Below, one piece after another: positions 9,280-18,649 of a stretch of 64,000 nucleotides of DNA. The position numbers were made by a program, and so were the translations under genes. How positions within the stretch are numbered: position 1 is the first letter of the stretch; each line of letters opens with the position of its first letter. The stretch is from CAIWHR01 sp963741355 (GTDB taxonomy: Bacteria; Pseudomonadota; Gammaproteobacteria; Burkholderiales; Casimicrobiaceae), in the NCBI GenBank assembly GCA_963741355.1, contig CAVUIG010000004.1, positions 124,001 through 188,000 of the forward strand, read 5' to 3'. The notes beneath the pieces were generated by a model. That model worked only from the letters and a program-made list of their open reading frames with translations. It had not been told where the DNA came from and ran no database searches.

Positions 9280-9768
9280 ATGACCGATTTCCTACATTCG
9301 CGCCGGAGTTTCCTCGCCATGCTGGCGCTGCTGGCGGCATGGCCGGGCAGCGCCATCGCGGACTCGCGCCTCCTGCCGCGCGACTTCGACCCCACACGCG
9401 ATGCCGCGCACGACCTCGATGCGGCGTTGCGCATCGCCCGGGCGTCCAACCGCAACGTGATCGTCGACGTCGGCGGCCAATGGTGCTCCTGGTGCCACAT
9501 CATGGACCGGTTCTTCGCGGGCGATCCCGACCTCGACGGGCTGCGCGATCGCAACTTCGTCTGGCTCAAGGTCAACTTTTCCAAGGAGAATCCGAACGAG
9601 GCGCTCCTTCGCCGGTGGCCCAGGATCGAGGCCTACCCGCATCTGTTCGTGCTCGATTCGACGGGGCGGCTCCTGCACTCGCAGGACACGAGCGTGCTCG
9701 AATCCGGCAAGTCCTACGATCCGGTGGCGGTGCACGCCTTCCTGGTGAAGTGGGCGCCGGTGCGCTGA
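9280..9768 (+). CDS. Exported thioredoxin-like protein
   Basis: 162 residues from the ATG at 9280. The N-terminus has a twin-arginine-like pattern (SRRSFLAMLALLAAWPGSAIA), so Tat or Sec export to the periplasm is likely. The mature part has a thioredoxin fold with the redox motif WCSWCH near residue 70 and the cis-Pro element EAYPHLFVLD. The WCxWC(H) variant is seen in thiol:disulfide proteins of the DUF255/thioredoxin_7 group. It stands alone after gspF with an 80-base gap that contains TATGAT at 9247-9252. Its partner is unknown. Confidence 0.88.
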   Translation: MTDFLHSRRSFLAMLALLAAWPGSAIADSRLLPRDFDPTRDAAHDLDAALRIARASNRNVIVDVGGQWCSWCHIMDRFFAGDPDLDGLRDRNFVWLKVNFSKENPNEALLRRWPRIEAYPHLFVLDSTGRLLHSQDTSVLESGKSYDPVAVHAFLVKWAPVR

Positions 9769-9866
9769 CGCGCCGGAATAGAGCCTGACCTTCGTCGCGC
9801 AGTTGCCAAATGAGCATCCGTCCGCATCAGGCAGGCGTAGCGCAAGCGTGCTTGTGCAGAGGCTCC

Positions 9867-10476
9867 CTAGCTCCCGCGGTATTTCCACTCCTTCGATTTG
9901 CCCTCGGCGATCCACTCGATCGCCGTCGCGAGACGCTTCTCGCGCGTCGCGTCGCGCTTCGCTTCGGTCAACCACTCGATGTATTCGCGTCGATGGCTGG
10001 GGCTCATCGCGTCGAACCGGGCGCGAGCCTCGCGATTTCGGCGCAGCGCCGCGGCGAGATCCGGGGGAACCTTCGGCGGCGGCTTCGCTTTCGCCGGCGT
10101 CGCGCGCGCCGGCTTCACGCCCGCCGCATTGAGCGTCGCGGCCCGGCGGATCAGCGCCTTCAGCGCTGCGTCCTTCGGCAGGTCTTCCCGGGCGGCGATG
10201 CGACCGAACTGGCCCATCGCCGCGTCGCCCTTGCGCATTCGCCGCGGCATCGGCGCGCATGGCGCTGTGCCAGAAGCCGAACGCGCAGTGCGCCTTGAAC
10301 GCCGCCATCGAGCACAGGATGCCGTTGAACTCGAAGTGCGGAAATCCCCACTTGATCGTTTCGCTGACGCCGGGGCACGCCGCATGCACGAGCGCTCGCA
10401 GGTGCGCGAGGATCGGGCGCGCGAAATCCGGAGCGCGGGCGATATAGGCGTCGACGCGCTCGTCACGTGTTCCCAT
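9867..10476 (-). CDS. YdeI/OmdA-like protein with DUF1801 domain, one-base frame disruption
   Basis: Reconstructed at about 202 residues. The N-terminal DUF1801 part runs from the ATG at 10476 (VDAYIARAPDFARPILAHLR, then ETIKWGFPHFEFNGI). The C-terminal OmdA-like part ends with SPSHRREYIEWLTEAKRD and EWIAEGKSKEWKY. The frame breaks at 10230-10233 (CTTG on the plus strand, i.e. CAAG in the gene); reading CAG there joins the halves as ANAQGDAAMGQ. Family members are small cytoplasmic proteins sometimes called bacteriocin-protection proteins; the function here is unproven. It lies 21 bases after queG on the same strand. Confidence 0.82.
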
Positions 10477-10497
10477 GGCGGCTTCCTTCGCGGGGGT

Positions 10498-11601
10498 TCA
10501 TTGCTGGGCTTGCGCCGCACTGGCCGATGCTGCCGTGCGAAGGCGATGCCGGGCCAGCGCCCATTCGACGTGCTCGCGAACGACGGGCGAGGGATCGTCC
10601 CGGCGCGCCTCGAGCGCCGCCACGATCGCCGCATCGGACGCGGCGTTACCGAGGCCGACGGCGAGGTTGCGCGACCAGCGCTCGTAGCCGATCCGCCGGA
10701 TCGCGCTGCCGCGCATGCGCGCGTCGAACTCGTCGGCCGTCCAACGGAACAGCTCGACGAGCGCGACGTCGTCGAGACCGTGCCGCACCGCGAATCCATC
10801 CTCGGTCGAGGGCTGCGCGTACTTGTTCCATGGACACGCGAGCTGGCAGTCGTCGCAGCCGTAGACGCGGTTGCCGATGAGTGGCCGCAACGCCTCCGGA
10901 ATGCTTCCGGGAAGCTCGATCGTCAGATACGAAATGCAGCGGCGCGCGTCGAGCTCGTAGGGCGCGACGATGGCGCCGGTCGGGCACGCGCCGATGCATG
11001 CAGTGCAGGTTCCGCAATGCGCCGAGGTCGCGGGCGTCGGGGGCAACGGCAGGTCCGTGTAGATCTCCCCCAGGAAGAAAAACGATCCGTGCTCGCGCGT
11101 GAGCAGCAGCGTGTGCTTGCCGCGCCAGCCGATCCCGGACTTCGCCGCCAGCGCGACCTCCAGCACGGGCGCGCTGTCGGTGAACACGCGGCACGCACCT
11201 CCGCCGGACGCCGCCCGGATCCGCGCGGCGAGCGTCTCGAGTTTCGCGCGCAGCACCTTGTGATAATCGCGGCCGAGCGCGTAACGGGCGACGAAGGCGC
11301 GCGCCGGGTCCGCGAGCACGTCGGCGCTGTTGCGTGCGCCCGGCGGCAGGTAGTTCATCCGCGCGGTGATGACGCGCAGCGTGCCCGGGATGAGCTCGGC
11401 CGGCCGTGCGCGCTTCGGGCCGTGCCGTGCCATATAATCCATTGCGCCGTGGCGGCCGGCGGCAAGCCATTGCAGCAGCTTCGCCTCGTCGCTCCCGAGA
11501 TCGGTATCGGCGATGCCGATCTCCGCGAATCCCAGCTCGCGGCCCCAGCGCGCAATGTCGGCGACGAGCGCATTCCCGTCGCGTTCGTCGCGCAATGACA
11601 A
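10498..11601 (-). CDS. queG: Epoxyqueuosine reductase QueG
   Basis: 367 residues. It reduces epoxyqueuosine to queuosine in tRNA, using cobalamin and two 4Fe-4S clusters. Visible are the N-terminal cobalamin-binding part (GFAEIGIADTDLGSDEAKLL), the ferredoxin-like cluster motif CGTCTACIGACPTGAI, and the second cluster region (GCDDCQLACPWNK). A HEAT-like C-terminus of about 60 residues ends in a short Ala/Gln tail. It is divergent from tsaE, an arrangement common in betaproteobacteria, so two tRNA-modification genes share the 79-base region 11602-11680. Confidence 0.96.
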   Translation of the reverse strand: MSLRDERDGNALVADIARWGRELGFAEIGIADTDLGSDEAKLLQWLAAGRHGAMDYMARHGPKRARPAELIPGTLRVITARMNYLPPGARNSADVLADPARAFVARYALGRDYHKVLRAKLETLAARIRAASGGGACRVFTDSAPVLEVALAAKSGIGWRGKHTLLLTREHGSFFFLGEIYTDLPLPPTPATSAHCGTCTACIGACPTGAIVAPYELDARRCISYLTIELPGSIPEALRPLIGNRVYGCDDCQLACPWNKYAQPSTEDGFAVRHGLDDVALVELFRWTADEFDARMRGSAIRRIGYERWSRNLAVGLGNAASDAAIVAALEARRDDPSPVVREHVEWALARHRLRTAASASAAQAQQ

Positions 11602-11680
11602 GGACGTTGCATGCGGAGACAGTTGCCATCCTCGTTAGCGTAACCCAGCATTCCCGCCGCACGGCGCATGCCGCGATTCC

Positions 11681-12181
11681 ATGAACTCGAGCCCGACCCT
11701 TTTTCTTGCGTCTGCCGCGGATACCGAGGCCGCGGGCGCGCGCCTCGCGGGATGCCTTGGCGGCGGGATGATCGTGACGCTGTCGGGCGAGCTGGGCGCC
11801 GGAAAGACGACGCTCACCCGAGGGTGCCTTCGGGCGTTCGGATGGCAGGGCACCGTCAAAAGCCCTACCTACACGATAGTTGAACATTACGTCTTATCGA
11901 GCTTATACTTTTATCACATTGATTTCTATCGTTTCACCGATCCTGATGAATGGGAAACTGCTGGTGTGGCCGATTGCTTCCGTCCCGACGCCGTCTGTTT
12001 CGTCGAGTGGCCGGAGCGGGTCGCATCGCATCTTCCGCGGGCCGATGTCGCGCTCCTGCTCGCCTATCCATCGGATGCTGAACAACCCGGGCGGAATCTC
12101 GCCGTGGACGCGCACGGCACGCGGGGCCGGCGATGCGCAGACGCGCTGAAGGCGAACGGATCGCGCGCGCACGCACGCTGA
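11681..12181 (+). CDS. tsaE: tRNA threonylcarbamoyladenosine biosynthesis ATPase TsaE
   Basis: 166 residues. P-loop SGELGAGKTTLTRGCL near residue 40, the SPTYTIVEHY motif, the YFYHIDFYRFTDPDEWE segment with the conserved Asp, and the VEWPERV motif identify TsaE, which helps TsaD-TsaB make t6A37 in tRNA. The stretch 11873-11965 is strikingly AT-rich, with TTA, TAT, ATT and GAT codons that the rest of this gene avoids, although the encoded residues are the conserved ones. The 3' end overlaps amiC by 49 bases in another frame, so the two are co-expressed. Confidence 0.93.
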   Translation: MNSSPTLFLASAADTEAAGARLAGCLGGGMIVTLSGELGAGKTTLTRGCLRAFGWQGTVKSPTYTIVEHYVLSSLYFYHIDFYRFTDPDEWETAGVADCFRPDAVCFVEWPERVASHLPRADVALLLAYPSDAEQPGRNLAVDAHGTRGRRCADALKANGSRAHAR

Positions 12182-13455
12182 CGGTCTCGCTCGCGCGGCG
12201 GCGGATCTTTCACTGGATCACGCTGCCGGCGGCATCGATGCTGGTGCCGACCGCCGCATGGTCGGCGGTTGCGCACATCGCGTCGGCCCGGTTGTGGCCC
12301 GCGCAGGAATACACGCGCGTCATCGTCGAGGCCCCGGCGCCGATCGCGTATCAGCTGGTGACGCTGCGCGATCCCCGTCGCCTCGTGCTCGACCTCGACG
12401 GCGTGGAGCTCTCGCCGGAGCTGGCGCAGCTTCCGACGAAACTGCAGGCAACGGATCCCTACGTTGCCGCCATTCGAATCGGACAGAAGGGACCGGGATC
12501 GGTCCGCCTCGTGTTCGATCTCAAGGCCGAGGTCGAGCCACAGCTCTTCGCGCTGGCGCCGGTCGCCGATTTCGGCCATCGCGTGATCCTCGACCTGTAT
12601 CCGATGACCCCGATTGACCCGATGATGGCGCTTCTCGCCGATGCGAGGAGCGAGCCGCCCGGGGTTGCTGCGCCGAATCCACCGCCGGCGCAAAAGAGCG
12701 CCGCGCCGAATGCCACGCGCCCACCCGCCCGCGCCGCGCCGGGGCCGCGCCCGATCATCATCGCGATCGACCCGGGGCATGGCGGCGAGGATCCCGGAGC
12801 GATCGGTCCGCGCGGCACCTACGAGAAGACCGTCGCCCTTGCCATCGGCAAGAAGCTGAAACGGATCATCGATGCCGATCGCAACATGCGCGCGATGCTG
12901 ACGCGCGACGACGACTACTTCGTGCCGCTGGCGACGCGCGTGCAGAAGGCACGGCAGGTGCAGGCGGACCTCTTCGTGTCGGTGCACGCCGACGCCTTCC
13001 GCGTGCCGACCGCGCGCGGCTCGTCGGTGTTCGCGCTGTCGGAGCACGGCGCGACCAGTGCGGCGGCGAGCTGGCTCGCGCAGAAGGAGAATTCCGCGGA
13101 CCTGATCGGCGGCGTCAACCTCGACATGCGCGACAAGGTCGTTGCGCACACGATGATCGACATGCTGCAGAGCGCCCAGATCAACGACAGCCTCAAGGCC
13201 GGCCGTCAGATGCTGGACGGAATCGGCTCGATCAACACGCTGCACAAGGCGGCCGTCGAGCAGGCCGGATTCGCGGTGCTCAAGGCGCCCGACATCCCGT
13301 CGATCCTCGTCGAGACCGCATTCATCTCCAATCCGGACGAGGAGCTGAAGCTGCGCAGCGATCGCCACCAGACGCGCTTCGCCGAGTCGATGCACGACGG
13401 CATCCGCCGCTACTTCGCGCAGAATCCGCCGCTCGCGCGCAATCGCGTCGGATAA
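12133..13455 (+). CDS. amiC: N-acetylmuramoyl-L-alanine amidase, AmiC type
   Basis: 440 residues. A long basic N-terminus leads into a Tat-like signal (LARRRIFHWITLPAASML). An AMIN domain follows at about 45-155, which targets the septum or pole, then a Pro/Ala-rich linker, then the zinc amidase_3 domain from about 210. Zinc ligands are visible in IDPGHGGEDPGAIG, in TYEKTVAL and in SVHADAF, and the catalytic Glu in LVETAFISNP. It hydrolyses the amide between MurNAc and the stem peptide during daughter-cell separation. The tsaE-amiC order is standard in this class. Confidence 0.95.
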   Translation: MRRRAEGERIARARTLTVSLARRRIFHWITLPAASMLVPTAAWSAVAHIASARLWPAQEYTRVIVEAPAPIAYQLVTLRDPRRLVLDLDGVELSPELAQLPTKLQATDPYVAAIRIGQKGPGSVRLVFDLKAEVEPQLFALAPVADFGHRVILDLYPMTPIDPMMALLADARSEPPGVAAPNPPPAQKSAAPNATRPPARAAPGPRPIIIAIDPGHGGEDPGAIGPRGTYEKTVALAIGKKLKRIIDADRNMRAMLTRDDDYFVPLATRVQKARQVQADLFVSVHADAFRVPTARGSSVFALSEHGATSAAASWLAQKENSADLIGGVNLDMRDKVVAHTMIDMLQSAQINDSLKAGRQMLDGIGSINTLHKAAVEQAGFAVLKAPDIPSILVETAFISNPDEELKLRSDRHQTRFAESMHDGIRRYFAQNPPLARNRVG

Positions 13456-13471
13456 GGAACGGGCGTCGCGG

Positions 13472-14200
13472 TCAGAACTCGTACTCGGCCTGCATCCGGA
13501 AGTTGTAGTCGGGCGAGGCCTTCGTCGCGCCGAACAGGAACGCGGCGTTCCACACGATCGCCTGCCGTCCGCCGAGGCCGATCTTGCCGAATGCCGCGGG
13601 ACCGAGCTGGTGGATCTGCTCGTCGGTCGGGTCGACGTGATTCCAGCGGCCCAGGTCGCCGAAGCCCTGCGCGCCGAAATCGAGCGCTTCCGACCGGCGA
13701 AGCCGCACCTGCCATTGATAGCCGAGGTACGTGCCGTTGCCCTCGACCGCGCGCGTGATGTTGGTGAGCAACGGGTTGAAGTTGACCTGCACGCGATCGA
13801 ACTCCGTCTGGAAGAGCGGGCCGAACACGAACTCATTGCCCTCGGTCCGATCGTGCGGCAGCTCGAATTCGGCGATGAACCCGACGTCGACCGGGTATTT
13901 GCCGGTTTCCGTGAGCTGGAACTTGTTCTCCCACTCGATCGCGTCGAAGGCGGAGCGCGAGCCGTCGCGCGCGCCCTTGAAATAGAACTCGGTGAACCAC
14001 CATTCCGTCACGCCGTAGCCGGCGCCGAGGCTCGCGGCCTGCGCCGTGGGCTCGTCCTTCTTCGTCGCGAAGCCGTACTTGAAATCGATCTCGCGCTCGC
14101 CGTACTCGACGCTCGGAAGAAACACGTAATGGTCGGGACCGGCGAGGGCGTTGCCGGCGCCGAGCGCCAGAGGAAGCAGCAGGACGTGACGCAATTTCAC
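13472..14200 (-). CDS. Exported protein of the iron-permease operon, probable outer-membrane beta-barrel
   Basis: 242 residues from the GTG at 14200, which has AAAGG about 8 bases upstream. A signal peptide is clear (KLRHVLLLPLALGAGNALA, then GPDHYVFLPSVEYGE). The mature part alternates polar and aromatic residues in strands (GVTEWWFTEFYFKGA, IEWENKFQLTETGKY, GTYLGYQWQVRLRRSE) and ends with aromatic-charged MQAEYEF, all as in small outer-membrane barrels. It follows FTR1 with a GTGA overlap once the FTR1 frame is corrected. I do not recognise the family. Its place behind a Fur box suggests a role in iron passage across the outer membrane, which is inference. Confidence 0.72.
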   Translation of the reverse strand: MKLRHVLLLPLALGAGNALAGPDHYVFLPSVEYGEREIDFKYGFATKKDEPTAQAASLGAGYGVTEWWFTEFYFKGARDGSRSAFDAIEWENKFQLTETGKYPVDVGFIAEFELPHDRTEGNEFVFGPLFQTEFDRVQVNFNPLLTNITRAVEGNGTYLGYQWQVRLRRSEALDFGAQGFGDLGRWNHVDPTDEQIHQLGPAAFGKIGLGGRQAIVWNAAFLFGATKASPDYNFRMQAEYEF

Positions 14201-15034
14201 GATGCGCCTTTCGTCGTCCGGGGTTGGGAACCCGACCGGCTGACGAGCGACCATGCCTGCCGCGATCGCGACGAGCACGCTGACGTAGAAGACGATCTGC
14301 ATCCCGGCCGGACGCGCGTCGTAGCCGACGAGGCTGTGCAGCAGCGTGCCGGCGATGGACGCTTGCGGCAGCAGGCCCGACGTGTCCCACAGCGGCGAGG
14401 CAAGGCTCGGCAGGAGGTCCGCCTGCACGAGGAAGCGCGCCGCCTGCGACGCCATGCCGGCTGCGAGGAAGAGCACGAGGACGCCCGTCGCCGTGAAGAA
14501 CCAGCGCAGCGGGATGCGCAGCAGCCCCGCATAGACCAGGTAGCCGACGGCGATGCCGGCGGCGATCCCGACGATTCCGCCGCCGAGCATCGCCAGCGAG
14601 GCGCTTCCCTCGGACGCGGCGATGCCGTAGAGGAAGAGCACCGTCTCGGACCCTTCGCGCAGCACGGCGAGCCCGACGACGACGAGCAGCACCGAGCATT
14701 CGCGGCGGCCGTCGCGGATCGCGTTGCCGACGCCGCGCGCATTGGCCGCGAGCGCGGCGCCGTGCGAGGACATCCAGAGGTTGTGCCATGCGAGCATCAC
14801 GACCGCGATGCCGAGAATGGCGGCGTTGAAGAGCTCCTGGCCCATGCCGCTCGCCATGTCCGCGATGCGGTCGGTGCCGAGCGCGACCAGCGCGGAACCC
14901 GCGAGACCCGCGGCGATGCCGGCGGCGAGCCATCGATTCCTTCCCGGAATCGTGCGCGTGGCCGCAGCGACGATGCCCACGATCAGCGCGGCCTCGAGAA
15001 CTTCGCGAAACACGATGACGGCAGTGGCGAACAT
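14197..15034 (-). CDS. FTR1-family iron permease, one-base frame disruption near the 3' end
   Basis: About 278 residues from the ATG at 15034. Seven hydrophobic segments and the two iron-binding REXXE-type motifs are visible: REVLE in helix 1 and REGSE in helix 4. The frame as written runs without a stop into the next gene, giving an apparent 600-residue fusion. A single extra base somewhere before the end would instead place a TGA at 14197-14199, overlapping the GTG start of the next gene, which is the normal coupling pattern and the normal FTR1 length. I could not locate the base. It takes up ferric or ferrous iron with the help of the cupredoxin encoded upstream. Confidence 0.85.
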
Positions 15035-15054
15035 GGCGGCTCTCTGTGCGTTCG

Positions 15055-15382
15055 TTACTTGGCGACGATGACGCCCCGCGCGGTCTTGTCGTTGAATTCG
15101 CCGACGAAGGGATAGCGTCCCGGCTTGAGCGGCCCGATCCAGATGGTCGCCGACGACTTGCCGGCGATGACCTTCTCGCGGTTGAGCTCGAAGCTCTCGA
15201 ATTCCTCGGGCGTGGCGTCGCGGTTCTCGACGACCAGCTTCACCTTCTTCCCCGCGGGAACGACGAGCTCGGCGGGCTCGAACCGGTGGTCCTGGATCAC
15301 GAGGGTGAACGTCTCGTCGTCGGCGAACGCCGGACCGGCCGCGCAGGCGGCCAACAAGCACGATCATGACTATGCGAACCAT
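15055..15382 (-). CDS. Periplasmic cupredoxin-domain protein of the iron permease operon, one-base frame disruption
   Basis: About 108 residues if the ATG at 15382 (MVRIVMIV) is joined to the frame that begins LLAACAAGPAFA through the CAAG (plus strand) at 15354-15357, read as CAG. This restores a complete signal peptide that the shorter TTG start at 15357 lacks. The mature domain is a cupredoxin_1-like beta sandwich (FTLVIQDHRFEPAELVVPAG, then GKSSATIWIGPLKPGRYPFV). It lacks the classic Cys-His copper set at the C-terminus, as in the P19/FTR1-linked EfeO-type cupredoxins. First gene of the Fur-controlled operon. Confidence 0.83.
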
Positions 15383-15417
15383 AGGGGCTTGGAGGGATGC
15401 GTGTGTCGATGAATGCA

Positions 15418-15438
15418 AATGATAATGATTCGCATTAA
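15418..15438 (-). promoter_or_regulatory. Fur box upstream of the iron permease operon
   Basis: GATAATGATTCGCATT inside a short AT-rich patch matches the GATAAT-hexamer pattern of Fur sites. It lies 36 bases before the cupredoxin start. No other place in the window has such a clear match. Confidence 0.75.
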
Positions 15439-15505
15439 CAATAGCAAGCCCCATTTCAGGCGCCCCCATCAGGGCCGCGCCGAACCGGCCGGCCCCCTTT
15501 GCCGC

Positions 15506-16607
15506 TCAGGGTGATGCGGAGACGCTCAAGGGATCGAACGCCCGCGCCTGGGCGCGGAGGTCGCGCTCCAGTGCGTCGACGTCGCCGTCGGTCCGCACGC
15601 GGTGGCGGTCGGTGCACGCCTCGGCGATCAGCCATTCGTTGATCGCGGGAGAGAAATGGTAGAGATCGGTGTAATTGTCGAGATCGTGGGTGACGGCCGC
15701 GACCGGCTGCAGGTCGACGATGCGAACGTTCGGCAGGTCGCGCGTCGCCGCGAACACGTACCGCTTGAACGCGAGCGTCGTATCGAGCTGGCGCCGCTGC
15801 ACGTAGTCGCCCCACACGACGACCGAGTAGGGCGGCCAGACCACGTCGAACTCCGTTTCCGGGTGCGCCGCCATCACCGGCAGCAGGTTGCGCTCGAAGC
15901 TCGTGCGCATCTGCGCGAGGTCGAGCGAGAGTTGCGGGAACTGCCGGTTGAGGTCGCGCGGGTCGAGGTTGCGCACGACCTCGCTGCGGGCAAAGCGCTT
16001 CTGGTCCGCCCACCACCACGGGGCGTCGGGATCGCTGCGGAACCGCTCCGACGTGTCGCCTTCGACGATGCGCCACGACTTCACGAGCACGCTCCACGAC
16101 AGCAGGTACGGGGCGTCGTTGAGCGGGTTGCGCGTCGTAGAGGTAGGAAGGCAGCGGACCCGCGAGCGGGTGCCGCGCGTCGGGCGCACCGTTGTAGCCG
16201 GTGAAGTCGACGACGACGATCGCGCGCTTCAGCGTGTGCGTCGCGAACGCGGTGCGCAGGACGAGCCCCTGCTCGTAGCCGGTGAGCGCGGGCATCGCCG
16301 CATTGAGCCCCGTGCCGCCGCAGATCGCGCCGATCGTCGCGTTGCGCGTGTTCTCGACGATCGACGAGCCCGTCAGCAGCGTGTCGTAGGGCGCGTTCCT
16401 GACGATGCCCGGCACGACGAAGCGATGCAGCGATCCGTAGTAGCGGGGCGGGTAACGCGACGCGGTCCGGAAGTGCTGAAACGGGTCGACCCACGCATTG
16501 AACGCGGCAACGGCGACCAGCGTCGCAAACACGGCGACCAGGACGGCGGTGAGCCAGTGCCTTGCGGCAAGCGACGGCGACCGAGGCGGCGGAGCGGTGT
16601 CGTCCAT
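15506..16607 (-). CDS. SGNH-like periplasmic protein, partner of the MBOAT acyltransferase, one-base frame disruption
   Basis: Reconstructed at about 366 residues. It has one N-terminal membrane anchor (LTAVLVAVFATLVAVAAFNA), a conserved DPFQHFRT-like segment, then TLLTGSSIVENTRNATI (the GxS block of the SGNH-like group), VVDFTGYNG, and late in the protein DLDNYTDLYHFSPAINEWL, which carries the Asp/His pair expected near the end of SGNH hydrolases. The frame breaks near 16125-16130, where joining as YDAQPLNDAPYLLSW fits. It starts 2 bases after the MBOAT stop. Such pairs (like AlgI with AlgJ/AlgX) O-acylate secreted polysaccharides; the substrate here is unknown. Confidence 0.78.
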
Positions 16608-16608
16608 G

Positions 16609-18029
16609 TCAGAAATTGAAGTACAGGAACGGCGTCACGCGCGCGAGCTGGAGCACGCAAGCGGGCAGCGCGAAGGCGACGAGCACGCCGTTCCCGAGCG
16701 TCGGCCGGAACGACGCCACCATCGCATTCGAGTTCCTGCGCAGGAACACGACGAGGAGCCCGGCGAGCGCCGGTGCCAGCACCAGCGCCCGCGGGAACGC
16801 CTCCGCGTCGGACAGCGATGCCGCAATTCCGCCGAGCCACGCGCCAAGCGACGCGGTCGCGACGCCATTCGCTCCGGCCATCGCGCGGAGCATCGCCATC
16901 GCATCGTCGAGCGACGTGGCGCGGAAGAAGACCCAGGCGACGGTGACGAACAGGAAGGTCGTCGCCCACGCGAGCGGGCGCGGCAGCGGCGCCCCGCGGC
17001 GGGACCAGAGGCGGCACACGACCAGGGCGACGCCATGCAAGCGCGCCCCAGATCACGAAACTCCATGCCGCGCCATGCCACAGGCCGCCCAGCAGGAACG
17101 TCGCCAGCACGTTCACCGCGGTTCTCGCCTCGCCATGGCGGTTGCCGCCGAGCGGAATGTAAAGGTACTCGCGCAGGAAACGCGACAGCGTGATGTGCCA
17201 GCGGTGCCAGAACTCGCGGATGTCGGTCGAGCGGTACGGCGAGTCGAAATTGATCGGCATCCGGATGTTGAACATGCGCGCGGCACCCAGCGCCATGTCG
17301 GTGTAGCCGGAGAAATCGAAATAGATCTGCATCGTGTAGGCGAGCACCGCGATCCATGCGGCCCCCGCGGACAGCGTTCCCGGGGTGCCGAATCCCGCAT
17401 CGGCGATCGGCGCGAACGTGTCCGCGATCAGCACCTTCTTCACGAGTCCGATCGCGAGCAGGAACAGGCCGGAGGCGAGGTTCTCCGCCTGCGGACGCTT
17501 GTTCGAGCGCTCCGCGAACTGCGGCATCATCTCGCTGTGGTGCAGGATCGGCCCGGCGAGCAGATGAGGAAAGAACGTGACGAAGAGCGCGTAGTTCCCG
17601 AATACCGGCTCCTGCGCCCGGCGCCGATGGACGTCGACCAGATACGCGATCTGCGTGAACGTGAAGAAGCTGATGCCGAGCGGAAGCACGAGATGGAGGA
17701 GCTGCGGCGCCCCGCCGGTCAGCCGGGCGACGTTGGCGAGGAAGAAATCCGCGTACTTGAACACGCCGAGGAGCCCCAGGTTCAGCGCGATGCCCGCTCG
17801 CCAGCAGCGGGCGCGACGACCGTCGCTGCAGCGCGCGCGCGATGGCGAAATTCACGCCGATGCTGCCAAGGATCAGCGGCAGGTAGCGCAGATCCCACCA
17901 GCCGTAGAACACGAGCGAGGCGACCGTAAGCGACGCCTGCGCAAGCCGTGGTCGCGCGCCCAGCGCGAAGAACACCAGCAGCGCGGCCGGCAGGAACCAG
18001 AGCAGGTAGTCGTAGCTGTTGAAAAGCAT
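16609..18029 (-). CDS. MBOAT-family O-acyltransferase (AlgI-like), two one-base frame disruptions
   Basis: Reconstructed at about 472 residues. N-terminus MLFNSYDYLLWFLPAALLVF is typical of AlgI/PatA-like MBOAT proteins. Key elements are FKYADFF, LPLGISFFTFTQIAYLVDV, FPHLLAGPILHHSEMMPQF, YFDFSGYTDMALGAARMF, FWHRWHITLSRFLREYLYIP and the active-site His in LLGGLWHGAAWSFVIWG. The frame breaks near 17791-17800 and at 17038-17041 (CAAG on the plus strand, read CAG), where the product continues as WGALHGVALVV. It transfers acyl groups across the inner membrane to the SGNH-like partner. Divergent from exosortase H, with which surface glycan genes often co-occur. Confidence 0.9.
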
Positions 18030-18137
18030 GATGTCGCGCGGCGATGACGGACGTGATCCGCGGAGGGGCGCGGGCGGCGCCTATGTTAACCTGCGCCTTG
18101 CGCGCCGCCGCGAATCCGCGCAGCGCGGCGCCCTTCG

Positions 18138-18644
18138 ATGATCCGATTCTTCGCCGTTTTCGTTGCGCTCCAGGCCGGCCTCTTCGCCGCCGAGCTGACG
18201 CCCTGGGCCCAGGAATACTTCGTCATTCCGTGGACCGACGCGCTGGCCGCGATCAGCGCGTGGCTGGTCACGCTCTTCGACCCGAACGTCGCGGCAACCG
18301 GCAAGATCCTGCGCAGCACCGCGAACGGATTCGCGGTCTCGATCGAGTCAGGCTGCAACGGCGTGGAGGCGACCATCGTGCTCGTCGCTGCGATCCTCGC
18401 CTTCCCGGCGTCCTGGAAACGGCGGCTGATCGGACTCGCCGTCGGCGTCGTCGCGGTGCAGGGGCTCAACATCATCCGCGTCATCAGCCTGTTCTATCTC
18501 GGCCAGTGGGATCTGCGCGTGTTCGAGTGGGCGCACCTCTACGTCTGGCAGGCCCTGATCATGCTGGACGTGCTGGTCGTGTGGCTCGTCTGGGTGCGCA
18601 CGCTTCCGCCGGTGGGCGCGGAACCGATGCCTGCGCCCGGCTGA
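18138..18644 (+). CDS. xrtH: Exosortase H (IPTLxxWG-CTERM specific)
   Basis: 168 residues with about five membrane helices. The exosortase catalytic triad is visible: Cys in ESGCNGVEA, Arg in LNIIRVISLFYLG and His in EWAHLYVWQ. The short form and the downstream partner identify type H. It is thought to cleave the C-terminal sorting signal of secreted proteins and attach them to the surface. No protein with an IPTLxxWG tail is encoded in the window, so its substrates lie elsewhere. The upstream 108-base region, shared with the divergent MBOAT gene, contains TATGTTAAC at 18082-18090 as a weak -10 candidate. Confidence 0.9.
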   Translation: MIRFFAVFVALQAGLFAAELTPWAQEYFVIPWTDALAAISAWLVTLFDPNVAATGKILRSTANGFAVSIESGCNGVEATIVLVAAILAFPASWKRRLIGLAVGVVAVQGLNIIRVISLFYLGQWDLRVFEWAHLYVWQALIMLDVLVVWLVWVRTLPPVGAEPMPAPG

Positions 18645-18649
18645 CCGCC

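Noticed and set aside
13472..15469. Apparent fusion of FTR1 permease with the exported barrel-like protein
   Set aside because: The second part has its own ribosome site, GTG start and signal peptide, and a one-base change gives a normal GTGA overlap at 14197-14200.
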